Shown: one piece after another, positions 41,927-54,030 of the stretch
How the letters are laid out: every line of letters begins with the position of its first letter
Numbering within the stretch: position 1 is the stretch's first letter
NCBI RefSeq assembly: GCF_007655135.1
Contig: NC_045133.1
Coordinates: 21,797,845 to 21,861,844 of the forward strand
Length of the DNA stretch: 64,000 nucleotides
Direction: 5' to 3'
Source of the DNA: Punica granatum
Lineage: Eukaryota > Streptophyta > Magnoliopsida > Myrtales > Lythraceae
Made by a program: the position numbers and the translations under genes
The notes under the pieces: generated by a model
Databases searched by the model: none
The model's input: the letters and a program-made list of their open reading frames with translations, nothing else
Told to the model about the DNA's origin: nothing

Positions 41927-44900
41927 ATGGCTCATAGCGCTGGCTCCGGCACTCGCCCCCACCACCTCTCCGTCGCACCCCCACTCCCGATCTCCAAAGG
42001 TATTCCCTTTCTCCCTCCCCTTCTCCGTTTCCGCTTTGAATTTGTCTGCTGGGGTCACTCGTTCGATTCTCCGTTGTCACATCTTCTCATCGCCGGCGAG
42101 CCTTCCCTCTTGAAAGCTGCGTCAATCCATTGACTCACGGGGCTAGGGTTTTGGCCCGTCCCCGAGCTGCCATTTCCTGTTTGAGCTTCGAATTTTCATC
42201 CTTTCGCGGTTTCTTTGAATGCGAATGCCTCAAATAATGCATTCAATTAATCCCGAAGTTTTAGCTCTGGGAAAGCTCTTTCCTTCCCCCAGTGTTTTTC
42301 GTGCTCCCTTTGAGGAATTTGAGCTCAATGCAGATGTTGATTTGCTAAAGCTATATCAGTCGTGGGTGCTCTTCATTGGCGTAATTGGAAGCTAAACTTA
42401 TGCCTTTTGTGTGGTTGCTTGTGCAGATGTTCAAGGGCTGGAGAATCCCGTCCCGCTTTCACCGCAGTGGCTTCTGCCGAAGGCTGGCGATGGGAAGCTT
42501 GGAACAGGACCTGGCGTATGTGATCGCTCCTCAGACATTAGTTCTAGCTTGCTACTGTTTTCAGTTTATGAACTTGCCACTCTGTGCTTAACTGGAAGAT
42601 AGTACGAGAGGAACCACATCGGAGTAAAGATGTGTCTTTTTTGTTAATGCAGGAAAGCCATTTTTCTCCTTATTCAGCTCCTGGGAATCTCTCTGGCAGC
42701 AAGTCCTCTGGAGAAGGTGAATCTGTCAAGAAGAAGGATGTTTTCAGGCCATCCTTGCTTGACATGGAGACTGGTAACCGTGACCGTTGGCGCGATGAGG
42801 AAAGAGATACTAATGTCTCAGCTCGCAAAGATCATTGGAGGGATGGTGACCGAGAACTCAGTGACACTCGCAGAGTGGAGCATTGGGACAACCCAGCAAG
42901 ACAACACTTTGGAGAGGGTCGCCGTGCTCCATCTGAGCGGCGAAATGATCTGAGTAATAGGGAGAACACTAATGACCAACGGCGCGAGAGCAAATGGAAT
43001 ACACGTTGGGGACCTGATGATAAGGAAAGAGAAGTGTCGCGTGAGAGGTTTAACAACTCTGGGAAAGATGGTGACATACTTGCTGATAAAGGCACTGGTC
43101 ACGCAAGCAACCATATGAAGGATGACAGGGAGGGAGATCACTACCGCCCGTGGAGAGGTTCATTCATGCAAAGTCGAACAAGGGTAGAGCCTCCTCTCCA
43201 GCAAAGCCCAATAATGAACAAACAGGAGCCCACCTTAGCCCCTGGTAGGGGACGAGCGGAAACTGCCCCTATGACCTTTTCTTTTGGACGTGGAAGAAAT
43301 ATTTCTGTCGGGAATCCGACAAATAGTGCTTCTATGCATTCTCTAGGGGCAACCAGCGACAAGGGTGATATTAGCCACGGAGAGGCTTCTACTTTCAGAT
43401 ACAATCGGATGAAGTTGCTGGGTGTGTACCGAACAATGGATATGAGATCTTATAGAAATCTAAAAGATGGGTTGGTACAAGTTCCACTACTGACACAGGA
43501 AGAACCAGTAGAACCTTTGGCTCTTTGTGGACCCAGTGTGGAGGAAACGGTAAATATATTATTATATATACACATGCAGATAAGCATACTCATTATTCAG
43601 TATTATTGGTGATTGAAACATGTTCTCTTTGTGGATTGATTTGTTTGTTGCTGTGAGTAGGATGTTTTGAATGGGATTGATGCTGGGGATATAGTGAGTA
43701 GTGGCGCTCCTCAAATAGCAAAAGATGGATCATTTGGAAGAAACATGCTGGATAGTTCACAATCCAGAAGAAACAAATTTGGTAATCATCCTTTCCAGAG
43801 GTTGTAATATTCTATTATTCACGTGAAAGTTAACCAGTGATTGAATTGGTTTTCTGCTTCCCATTTCAGGAAGTACAGAAGAGCTGCCCTTTCATGTGGA
43901 TGAATCTGGTGAACATGTTGAAACATCAAAGGGATTTTATGCCAATACTGTTGAGGGATTACCTCCTGAACAACGAAAACTCTCACATGACTTCAGCTCG
44001 AAGCAGGACTCTGTAGAAGCTCAGAAGATAGATCAGAACAGGAACTCAAAAGGTAAAGTTAAAAACCATGCGATAGATGAACAGGGATAAATGCAACCTG
44101 CTGAGGATTTGTTATATTGAACTCGCTGATCAAATCCAGGAAATTGTGTTTAAAGTATCTTGCTGATCAATTAGAAACTAATCCAATTTATATGTGCCTA
44201 ACAAGTTACTGATTAGTTGTCCTGTTTTCTTCTTATTGTTGAGTATAATTCTCTGATAAATATCATTTACCAGATCAAGGCTCATGTAATGCCTGGCATA
44301 GTTTGATTATAGCTTTATTCTCCTTATTGTGAAACAGAAGTGTCCTCTCGCTTGAATATGCATGCAAATTTATCTTTTAAGTTGTTACTTTATTGCTGCA
44401 GCTTTTCTGAAAGATGAAGAGAAATGGCATACAAATGAAGACCCTATCCTTGAAAGACAATCAGCTGCCCAGCAGGAAGCAAGGGGTCTTCAACAGACAC
44501 CTCCAGAAAACTTGATCCTGTGCTATAAGGATCCCCAGGGTGAAATTCAGGGACCCTTTTCAGGCAGTGATATTATTGGATGGTTTGAGGCTGGATACTT
44601 CGGCATAGATTTGCTTGTTCGTCTGGCAAATGCTCCAAGTGGCTCACCATTCCTGTTTCTTGGTGATGTTATGCCCCATCTACGTGCTAAAGCAAGACCT
44701 CCGCCAGGATTTAAGACTCCAAAACCAAATGAAATGGATGAGCCGGCAGGTAGGACAGACTTGAGTAGTGTTGGTAGTGCTCATGCTGGTTTGGGTGGGA
44801 TCGATTTAATAGGCAATGATCTGAGGCGCAAGCAGGCATCAAGAACAGAAGCTGAAAATAGGTTTCTGGAGTCACTGATGTCTGGAAGTGCTAGCAGCAT

Positions 44901-47900
44901 GCCCCCCTTCTCTGAAGGTTGCTCTGCAAAAAGAGTTGCTTGCCTTTTGTGATTGTTTGCGGTGTCATATTTATAAATTGAGACATCATTTTTACTATGT
45001 TTGTGTGCTACTTGTAGGCCTGCAAGGACAGAGAGAGAGGCATCCGACTATCGGGGCCACTGCTGAAATAGATGGTGGAAATGCATTCCTGATGGCTAAG
45101 AGAATGGAGCTTGAAAGGCAAAGGTCGATGTTGAACCCCAACCAATATTGGGGAAGAGATCCTGTGATCCCATCACCAGAGGTTGTCCAGAATTCAATTC
45201 CTCATTCAACCCTTCTGTCGTCAGTGGCTGATGGTACTAGATTACCTCAGTCACAGAGTCCTGAGTTGATACCGATCCTTCAGGGATTGTCTGAGAGACC
45301 ATTTGCTGGTGTTAATACTAGTGTGACCAGTTGGTCCAACTTGCCCAGCCAAGGTAGCTTGGACCCAATTCAGGAGCAAATAGGTTTGCATCATGCCCAG
45401 AACTTCTCTTCTCAAGGTCTGCTGGGTTTGCAACAACAGAGGCTTCAATCCCTGAGTCAACCTTCTTTCTCTAATTTGTTTCCTCAACCTGTGGATGGTG
45501 TTTCTGCTAATCTAACAGCTGATAAGTTAATGTCTTCTGGCTTGTTGGAAGATCCGCGACTATTGAGTATGTTGCAAGAGCAGCAATTATTGCGGTTGCA
45601 TTCACAGGTGCAAGCTCCTGCACAGCAGCTGTCATTGTTAGATAAAGTCCTGCTGCTTCAGCAGCAGCAGCAGCAGCAGAAACAGGAGCAGCAGCAGCAG
45701 CTATTGAGGCAACAACAATTACTCTCTCAGATTTTATCAAATCATCCTCCGAACCAGCATTTTGCTGAGCCTTCGTTTGCTCCCTCACAGATGGGAGCTG
45801 CTCCTATGGATCCTCAGCAGAGGCCATTACAGGAGTTGTTTCGTGTTGGAAACAATGATGTGAACAGTTCTAACTCTGCGAACTTACCTCCACAAGTCAA
45901 TCAAAATATTGGCCATAGTGCTGGTACCGAGGCCTCTTTGCATCTGCCTCACCAAATTTTTGGGAGTTTTAACCATCAGATGGGCTTGGCTGCTCCAGTC
46001 CCTGGGCTAGCCGAAACTATCCATCAGAAGGAACAATTGCCCTTCACTGCTACTGTTGAAATGTCTATACCATTGGATGTTTCAGGTAGATCTTCAGTGG
46101 GGGGACCCCATGTTGTGGGAGCACCGCATGCTCCTGAACATCTGATTCCACACACTGGTGGTGCTGCTGTTCAACCTGTCATGACTGCAACATCAGAGCT
46201 TACAGCTGATCCTGCTACTTGCGAGCGTCCAGTCATGGCTGGAACTTGTGAAAATGAATTGGCTGTGCCTGAACAACTTGATGGCAACCAGATTCAGCAG
46301 GAAGCTACTCTTGATAAGCCTCTTGAAGAAAATATCATGGAAGAGCAGGTGGCATCAGATGTAAATGTTGTTGAAGAGCGTGAGGTTAAGAAAGTCCCTG
46401 AGAAGAAATCCAGAAAGCAAAAGTCATCCAAATCAAATTCTGCTTCTGAACCGGCAAAGGGGCTGAAAGCTAATGCGACACTGCAGGCGGCACAGTCTGA
46501 GACACTCGGGAAATCTCAGCCTAAAACAGTAGAGGAGAACATTCCATTTGTGGAGTCTCGGGACAGGAAGACCTCAATTCAGGAAAGCGCTCCTGAAGAT
46601 ATTAAAGCTGACAGGGCCGAGGTCAAGGCTGATTCCAGGCAAAATGGGTCCGTCTCAGTTCCAAGTGCTCAACCTGGGCAACGAGCTTGGAAAGCTGCTC
46701 CTGGTTTTAGGGCAAAGTCACTGCTGGAAATTCAACAGGAAGAAGAGAGGAGAGCGCAGGTGGAAATTGCAGTCTGGGAGATCACCACTTCAGTCAGTAC
46801 TATGAATGTGTCAACACCTTGGGCAGGGGTTGTGGCCAACTTAGACAGTAAAACTTTTAGGGATACTGCTGGAGATGCCAGCGCTGTGGCGCCTATTATG
46901 GCAAAAAGTGAAATTTCTCCTAGCTCATTGAGTCGGAAGAGCCAACTGCACGATCTGTTTGCGGATGAAGTTGGACCCAAGTCCAGTCAAACGCAGGTAG
47001 AATTTCCTGTTCCAACTCATGTTTCGGCTGTGGAGGATGATGAATTTATTGAGGCCAAGGAAAGTAAGAAGAGCCGCAAAAAATCTGCTAAAGCTAAGAG
47101 TGCTGGGGCGAAGGCTCCAGTTGCTGTTGCAGCTGATGTGCCGGCTGCTTCAAGTCCCCTCGATAAAGTTAAAAGCTCTCGTGCTGTACAGGAGGATAGG
47201 GAAGTACTGCCTGCAATTCCATCTGGTCCTTCTCTGGGAGACTTTGTTCCTTGGAAGGTGGAGTCATCAAATTCTACCCCTGCACCTGCTTGGTCCATTG
47301 ACTCTGGGAAGCTTGCCAAGCCAGCCACATCATTGAGGGACATCTTGAGGGAGCAAGAAAAGAAAGTTTCTTCTGTCGCAAACAATCCAATGCCCGCACC
47401 TCCAAAATCTCAGCCCATTCAGAGTGCTCAACGAAGCACATCATGGTCGCTTTCTGGGTCATCTCCTGCTAAAGCAGCCTCTCCCATCCAGTTCAATTCC
47501 CTTGCTTCATCTCAGTTGAAGCATAAGGCTGACGATGATTTATTCTGGGGTCCGATTGATCAGTCGAAGGAAGAAGAGCAACGGTATGATTCCATTACTT
47601 AATACTCTTGAATGCTTAGACATCAATCTACCTACTCGTATCTGCTGCTCTGATGTGCATTTAGGATTGCCAGTATAATATTTTATGATTTTTTAGTTTA
47701 GCCAGATATCAGGGATTCACTGATTGACGCGGAGGTTATTTCAATGTCATGCTTTTTAATGGGTATATATATATATAATATATAATATAATTAGTAAGAA
47801 CCAATTGTGTTGGAATTCGTGGATTATCCAGTTAGATGGAAATACCCACTTCCAAGTACGGTATTTGGTGGATGTAATACATCGCTTAAATAGATTTCTC

Positions 47901-49412
47901 AGGGTAATAGAATTGGATTGCCAAGATGGGATTAATAGTTTTTCTGATTCGGATTTCTTGTATTCTCACTCTTTGCCTGCTAGCAATTATCACCAAAGCA
48001 TTGCTTAGTTCCTTTTACATAGTTGCAGTTTGATTGTTATAGTTCTATTTAGGGGGTATTGAGGGTCAAAGGTTTGATTGGTTTTCCTTATCTGGTTTCT
48101 TTGAAGCAGAATGGACTTTCCTGGACTTGGAAATCAGGGTGGCTGGGTTACCAAAAGTACTCCAGTGAAAGGAATGGTTGGGGGGTCATTAAACCGACAA
48201 AAATCTGCTGGAGTCAAACCTGTTGAACGTTCTCTTTCATCATCACCTGCATCAGCTCAAGCATCCTTGAAAGGGAAGAAAGAAGCCATGAACAACCATT
48301 CAGGCGAGTTATATGACAGCATACCCATGCATACTTCCCTTTTAAGGTTTTACTTTTGTCATGATGTATTGACTTATTATTGTCTTAATCTTCCGTTGCA
48401 GAGGCAATGGACTTCCGAGATTGGTGCCAGAGTGAGTGTGCGAGGCTCATTGGGACAACAGGTATTATTACCTAACCTAATGTTTTGTCTCCCTCTTATT
48501 TGATGATCCAGAGATGTCAGACAAAACCCGTAGAACACGTCTGTAGTATTTTTCCTAAAAAGGAGTTAATTTTCCACGAGCAGCTAGCAGTTTATTTGTA
48601 TTTGTTATCACAGAGGGTTGTAGAAACAGCGGTTAGTTAATGGTGGGTATACTAAACAATACTCTTGGGATTAGGGAATGTTAAAATAGAATGTCAGATA
48701 TCTCTGCTCTTTCCTTCTCGTCTCTGTGTCCTTTATTCCCTCCCTCTGGTCGTGAGGCCCTCCAATGTCTTTCCTATGTACATAGTCCGGCATAACTTTT
48801 TCCTACGGATTCTAGTACCACTGTTTTTACTCTTGAAAATGGCTTGAGATGTGTCTTTGCTAACAAGCTAGTTCTAGAAGGAAATTCTAGGCCTAATCCA
48901 TGCCAATCAAAACACAAATCTCGAGGAAGAAGTGATATAACCCCCCCTAAGCTTAGCTCACGTCCTTATGGTCTTTTGAATCTTCTTTGATACCTACTTG
49001 TTCTGTTTACACTTTGCCAGATATGAGCTTTCTGGAATTCTGCGTGAAGCAGTCGAGGTCAGAGGCAGAGTTGCTCCTGAAAGAGAACTTGGGAGCATAT
49101 GATCCCAATCACGAGTTCATTGACAAGTTCCTCAACTACAAGGAGCTCTTACCTGCAGACGTGCTCGAAATAGCCTTCCAGAACCCAGGCAACCGGAAGG
49201 TGACTGGCTTCAACATCGTCGAGAAGAAGTCCGCCGAGAAAACGGGCAGCGCAGGAGATGACGCAGAACAGGAATTGGCTGATGGGGCAACCTCCAAAGG
49301 TGGGGGCAAGAAGAAGGGGAAGAAAGGGAAGAAAGTGAACCCCTCGGTTCTGGGATTTAACGTCGTGAGCAACCGGATCATGATGGGTGAGATCCAAACC
49401 GTTGAAGACTAG
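41927..49412 (+). CDS. EXA1: GYF-domain translational regulator, EXA1 type
   Basis: There are ten exons: 41927-41999, 42427-42515, 42653-43549, 43661-43781, 43870-44052, 44402-44917, 45018-47583, 48110-48303, 48402-48461 and 49021-49412 (1696 residues, continuous frame). A GYF domain lies at about residues 490-550 ([20 protein letters not shown]...[15 protein letters not shown]), which binds proline-rich peptides. YNRMKLL at about residue 304 fits the Y-x4-L-hydrophobic eIF4E-binding pattern reported for this family. The N-terminal third is Arg/Asp/Glu-rich, and a poly-Gln stretch is near residues 840-865. The conserved C-terminal [15 protein letters not shown]...[15 protein letters not shown] block ends in a Lys/Gly-rich tail. 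Arabidopsis EXA1/MUSE11/PSIG1 (about 1.7k residues) represses translation, dampens NLR immunity and is needed by potexviruses. All introns are GT-AG except intron 8, with donor GC at 48304-48305. Confidence 0.94.
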
Positions 49413-49481
49413 TGGAAAGGAGCTGCAACCAGATCACGATGGGTGAGATCCATACCATCGAAGACTACTGGGGAGGGAGCT
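49371..49481 (+). repeat. 54-bp tandem duplication at the EXA1 stop codon
   Basis: The last coding bases plus stop (49371-49424) are repeated at 49427-49481, with about eight differences. ATGGGTGAGATCCA is shared, followed by ACC(G/A)T(T/C)GAAGACTA. In the first copy GACTAG gives the stop; in the second the same place reads GACTAC, so a read-through would extend the protein. Confidence 0.75.
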
Positions 49482-50249
49482 TTCTCAATGCTGCGGCATC
49501 ACTGACTGTACATACAAATTGATCTTTAGTTCTGTGCGTATCTATAGACGATTTTGTGATTTTCCCTTCTAATTATAGACCGAATGGCTGCAGAAGTGTT
49601 TTGAATCTGCTCCAGAAGTTTTGTTTGTTCTGTAGGATATAGTTTGGGACTTGGGGAGAGGCTGTTTTTGGTTAATACTTATGAAGAATGGAAGCTTTGA
49701 CCAAACCCATTGACTTTGAGGTCCGCTCTTAGTCGTTGCCTCTCCGTGCCAGTTGGAGTCGACAAAGTTAGATATTCAATTCATTCGTTTTGAGCTGAAT
49801 TCTGCGATTTGCCGAGGTTTTTACTTGTCCCATTAACACACAAAGACCACCTTGTTATCGACCTATAATATGGATCTGCCGGACGAGTTTGTAATCTGAT
49901 CCTTGCAGAGTCGCGCCCCCAGAAGTTCTGCAACCACCGACAAAGTGACTCCGATGTTCAGAATGAACTTAAAAGATTTGGTTCATTGGTTGCCATCCAC
50001 AGTAGCCACCCCCGGGTTGCCTCTTGCTGACACATTTGTGTTGCGCCCTCGACTTGAACAGTGCCATGCACTAGCCGTTCCCGGGCGAGAAGCGTCTCGC
50101 CGACACTTACGTTAACAGCTTAAACCAATTGTGCTCCAGCTTCTGCCATTGGATCCGGCCAGCACAGCCCCTTTCCCTTTTCACGCGGTGGCGCCCCCAT
50201 CATTACGTGTAGTCAGAGTTCTTAGTTGACATTGGACATTATTCAGTTT
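49482..50249. other. EXA1 3' UTR and intergenic DNA
   Basis: No gene is recognised. The frame at 49903-50115 has no known domain. Confidence 0.4.
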
Positions 50250-50513
50250 TTGCAGTCTCAATTTCATCAAGCTGGGGTAGCAAGAGCTCGTCAATAAATT
50301 CCTCAGCTCGGAGAAGCTCTTTTGTGCACGGAGGCTCAAGTACCTGAGCAACAGAAAAGGTGACAGACCGTGATTTAGCAGATGGAACGACCTCTGAGGG
50401 TGGAAGCAAGACGAAGGGAATGAATCGAATGAGAGTCCTTTGGTTTCGGGATTCAAGGCTGTGAGTAATTGGACCAAGTCGAGTCACATCCGAGCCATCG
50501 AAAATAAAAACTA
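50250..50513 (+). pseudogene. Decayed duplicate of the EXA1 last exon
   Basis: Frameshifted plus-strand translation follows the EXA1 C-terminus in order. ELVNKFLSSEKL corresponds to [28 protein letters not shown] corresponds to [29 protein letters not shown] corresponds to [12 protein letters not shown], followed by a remnant of the GEIQTVED end. At least one frameshift and a stop are needed. It lies about 0.85 kb after the real stop, so it is a local duplication. Confidence 0.75.
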
Positions 50514-50819
50514 GTTGAGGCCTCTACATCTCATTTCGGACCGGCTCACTCCGTCTTTGTGCAAAAGAAGTCTCAGCTGAACACGGTTCCAGCATCTCGA
50601 TTTCTTGCCTCTTCGTTTGTTATTAACACTTTATTTCCCTCGAGAGAAAATTCCGAATCATCATAGGAAGGAGAAGCCATAAGATGTAAAGGGTCTGACA
50701 TATTCCCAAGGCACAGATTTATTCACAGTTACATTCAACTGGCAAGATTTTACATAGTGGAGAGTGGAAAATGCTATTCTTTGTATCTCTATCATGATCC
50801 AACTTCTAGTAAATATGGT

Positions 50820-51750
50820 TTATGCATAGGCTTCATAACATTCGCCCATCCGAAATGGTAGCTCGTCCCGAACATCCTCCTGATAGTCCTGCTTGTGGAA
50901 AATATCCGGTGGCTTCTCGGCCTCCTTTGTTCGATCGGGAAAGCTCCTTCGCCTAATGTGCACTCTGGACGGGGAAAAAACAAGGCGGCGTCAGAAGTAA
51001 TGGAGCAAGCTCGCTTGCAATAATAAAACAGATGACAATGAGAACTGACCAACGATTAAGCAGGAAATACAGGTCGGAGGAATCATCATCAGAAGAAGAA
51101 GAGGATAAGAAGGTCGGATCGAGGGAGAGCTTAGCGATCTCCGAGATGGCGGCTTCTCGGACGGAGGGGACTTCGCTGGCCAAGGAATCATAGGCCGCTT
51201 GGAAAGCCTCCGACCAGAACCGAGGCAGCCTGCTGCTGCTGCTGCTGCTGTGAATGTAGACTTCCCACATGTGCCTCACTACCTTCTCCCTCTCCTCCAC
51301 TTCCTGCCCAAAGAAGACCAATAAAAATTACAACTTTACCGTCAGATTCAGCAGCCCTGAAGCTTCCGAGCAGGCATCAATGGCGGATAAAACTCGGTTT
51401 CCGGTCCTACCCAGAAACAAAATACGATGAATTTCAGCTCAGAAGCACAGCTCGTTTACCAGGATATCGAGATCCTCGTAAAGGGGAGCATCAAAGAGGC
51501 GGTCGGAGAGACGGGTGAGGTTGCCGGCGGACCACTTGAGGGTGACGGAGCCGGTGAACATGGACCAAAAGGCGAGGAGGAGGATGGCGGCGAGTACCCA
51601 CAGCTTGTACTTGCGCTTGCCGAACAGCCCGCCGCCGCCGCCCTCTGAGCTCTCTCTCTTTGCTGCCGGCGGAGGAACAGGAGCTGCAGCTGCTGCCGCC
51701 GATGCTGTCGGTGGGTAGCGATGATGATGATGAAGGTCGTCCTTGCTCAT
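50820..51750 (-). CDS. DUF1195 single-pass membrane protein
   Basis: Minus strand. Exon 1 is 51750-51460 (start at MSKDDLHHHH, the usual family start; the frame is open further upstream), exon 2 begins at 51303, and exon 3 is about 50964-50820, ending at TAA. The N-terminus is His/Ala/Pro-rich. A membrane segment follows KRKYK (from LWVLAAILLLAFW). Next comes the family core VTLKWSAGNLTRLSDRL, EVEEREKVVRHMWEVY and RLPRFWSEAFQAAYDSL, plus a poly-Ser run. The exon 2 to exon 3 junction is uncertain: the obvious donor near 51011 gives a stop, so the true donor is probably at about 51026 (CT before GTATTT) or 51015. Exon 3 reads well as RRRSFPDRTKEAEKPPDIF. The function of the family is unknown to me. 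The gene is convergent with EXA1. Confidence 0.85.
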
Positions 51751-53116
51751 GTCGGGCGAGGTTTCCGAGGGGAATTCGGATTGGGCTGCTGCTCTGACTC
51801 CGAGGAAACCACCAATCAGTTCACTCGCTCTGTCACTCGTCCCCTCCGCACATTCACTCACACAGACAGTGTGTGTGTGTGCGTGTTAATGGCAGCTCTT
51901 TTTGCAGAGGAGAAAGGTAACCGACTGGGTTGGACGAGAGCCATTTAACAAGAGCATCGATCAATCAATATATTGCCCCGTTGTCATCGGTCAACATGTC
52001 GAGGATATCTCGTGATTTTAACAAGAAAGAAAAATAAAAGGTTGGTATGAATAATTGCACGTTCTGGATTTTGGCTAGATTGCGAGTACGAGTAGAACCA
52101 ATTAGTACCCAACTCCGATGACTCGTTGGAGTGTAGGAATTGATGCCTGTTAGATTTATACCTAGATTTATCGAAACCCGGAACCCTTCAAAGTCGAGTG
52201 AGTGATTGTGATCTTTCCCTTTCATATTTGGCTGGTGGTACCTGTGAAATGTTAATGTGCATCTTGGCATAGTCGAAGATGAAATTAATGTCCTTTAGAG
52301 ATTTCGTTCGTCGGTAATACTTCTTTTTTTTTCCCCCCATTTTTAAGTGATTATTACTTAGATAAGTGAACTGCATGATCACTTCACGGGATCTGTCTCT
52401 CTTGGTCAATTTAAAAATTGTTACTTTATAAAGGCTTCAGTCAGGTAAGCGATCACCATAATTAATTGATAACATATTTTTGCGAGCTACAGCAAAGCAT
52501 AATGATTTCAACCAACTCAAATTTGAGGTCGGATTGGCCAATTGATAAATGAAACTCTCTCAATCATAGATTTTTTTCATTTTTAAAATTCAAACCTAAA
52601 ACGTTATTCTAGCGAAAGTGATGTCGAATTATCTGAACCAATTCGGGTGGGCGTTAATATCAATTTGTTGATTAGGATTGGATTATTTTAAGATGATCCG
52701 GCTGTTATTACCATTATCAAATATATGTTGACTATATGTATGTGCATATATCTTTTTGGTGGTATATAAAATATTTTATTTCAGTTATTTATTTATAAAA
52801 ATTATTTATTTGGGGACGGATACACAATACTTATTGTATTAGATCGCGGGGGGAGTGGGGGTTGGAAGTTGGGACACGGAATTATTGGTTTCAGCGACCC
52901 AAAGCAGAAACTCGATTTAGTCGAGACGTTTGGGAAGGGCAATTTCCTGCAGCTTCTGGGACCCACTTCCCGCGACATCTCATTGACCATATTTTTAGTG
53001 CCCACTTTCTTTCTTTTTTTTTTCTCAATAGAAAATTTTTTGTTTGGTAACAAAAAAATAAATAAAGATTTTAATTTAATTTTTTCATTAATTCTACAAC
53101 ACAATCATTAACCATT
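51751..53116. other. DUF1195 promoter and AT-rich intergenic DNA
   Basis: A GT microsatellite lies at about 51870-51886 in the probable 5' leader. No further gene is recognised. A truncated MITE-like end (ACAACACAATCATTA) at about 53095-53109 is cut by the following SINE-like element. Confidence 0.45.
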
Positions 53117-53345
53117 ATGGGTGATGGTCTAATAGTTCGAAACTCACTTCCATGTGATTTTGAGACCCTCAAGTCTCGAATTCGAATCCCCTTAGGAACA
53201 TATGATAGGGTGAGCTCTTTGACTTGCGCCTAGGGTCATCTCCAATTTCTGTAAATTATATTAGGCCCACGGTGGTGCTACACTGACGGGATTAGTTCTT
53301 GAGCTGGTTGTTCAGTTCGTCTGATAAGTTCGTGATTGAATACGA
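53117..53345 (+). mobile_element. Probable tRNA-derived SINE
   Basis: GGTGATGGTCTAATAGTTCG resembles box A, and CGAATTCGAATCCCC about 45 bp on is a good box B. A unique body of about 170 bp follows. Target duplications were not found, so the limits are approximate. Confidence 0.5.
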
Positions 53346-53392
53346 GAACCCGAACATTGCGTAGTGAGGACAGCAATTTTATTATCACTGCT

Positions 53393-54027
53393 CACTATTT
53401 TAGTTATAAACAATATAATCATTACTTTTTTTTTATCTTTTTCTTCGAATTATCTCTAATATTTTTTTTCTTATATATTATTTAAATTAATTTTTAATAC
53501 TAAATTTTCTCAACTATTCAACACATTTTCTTCAATTTTAACATTTATTCCTCAATTTAACAACACAATCATTATTTTTTTATCATATTCTTCAAATTCT
53601 CACATACTTTTTCCAACTACTTTGTCTTCATCTCCTCAAATTAAACTAATCAATCTAAATTAAACTTAACTCCATTACTAAACGCAATGTTAGGATTTTT
53701 TATATAATAATCCAACTCTACCCAATTCAACTTTATTATTCTCCAAATTTAATAATATAATAACTACTATTTTGTCTTTTTCTTCCATTTAATAATACTT
53801 TCTTATTCATACTTTTTCCTACCATTTTTAAACTTCTATTTAATAATTCTTTATCACTGATACTTTTTCCTAATCATTTTTTAAATTAACTTTTTAATAA
53901 AAAAATTTCAATCTCCTTTTACATTCATATATATGTACATATTCAATATATTTGTCAACACTTACAGTTATTGCACAAAATTAATTTGAGTTAAATCGCT
54001 TATCCAACTCGAAAACCAAACGCAAGC
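53393..54027 (+). mobile_element. Two decayed Tourist-like MITE copies in tandem
   Basis: A first copy (about 53393-53689) shows CAATATAATCATTAC, TTTTTAATACTAAATTTTC and CAACTATTCA in family order. A second (about 53693-54027) repeats the theme and ends CCAAACGCAAGC, with TTA on both sides (53690-53692 and 54028-54030). Both are more diverged than copies 1-5. Confidence 0.5.
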
Positions 54028-54030
54028 TTA

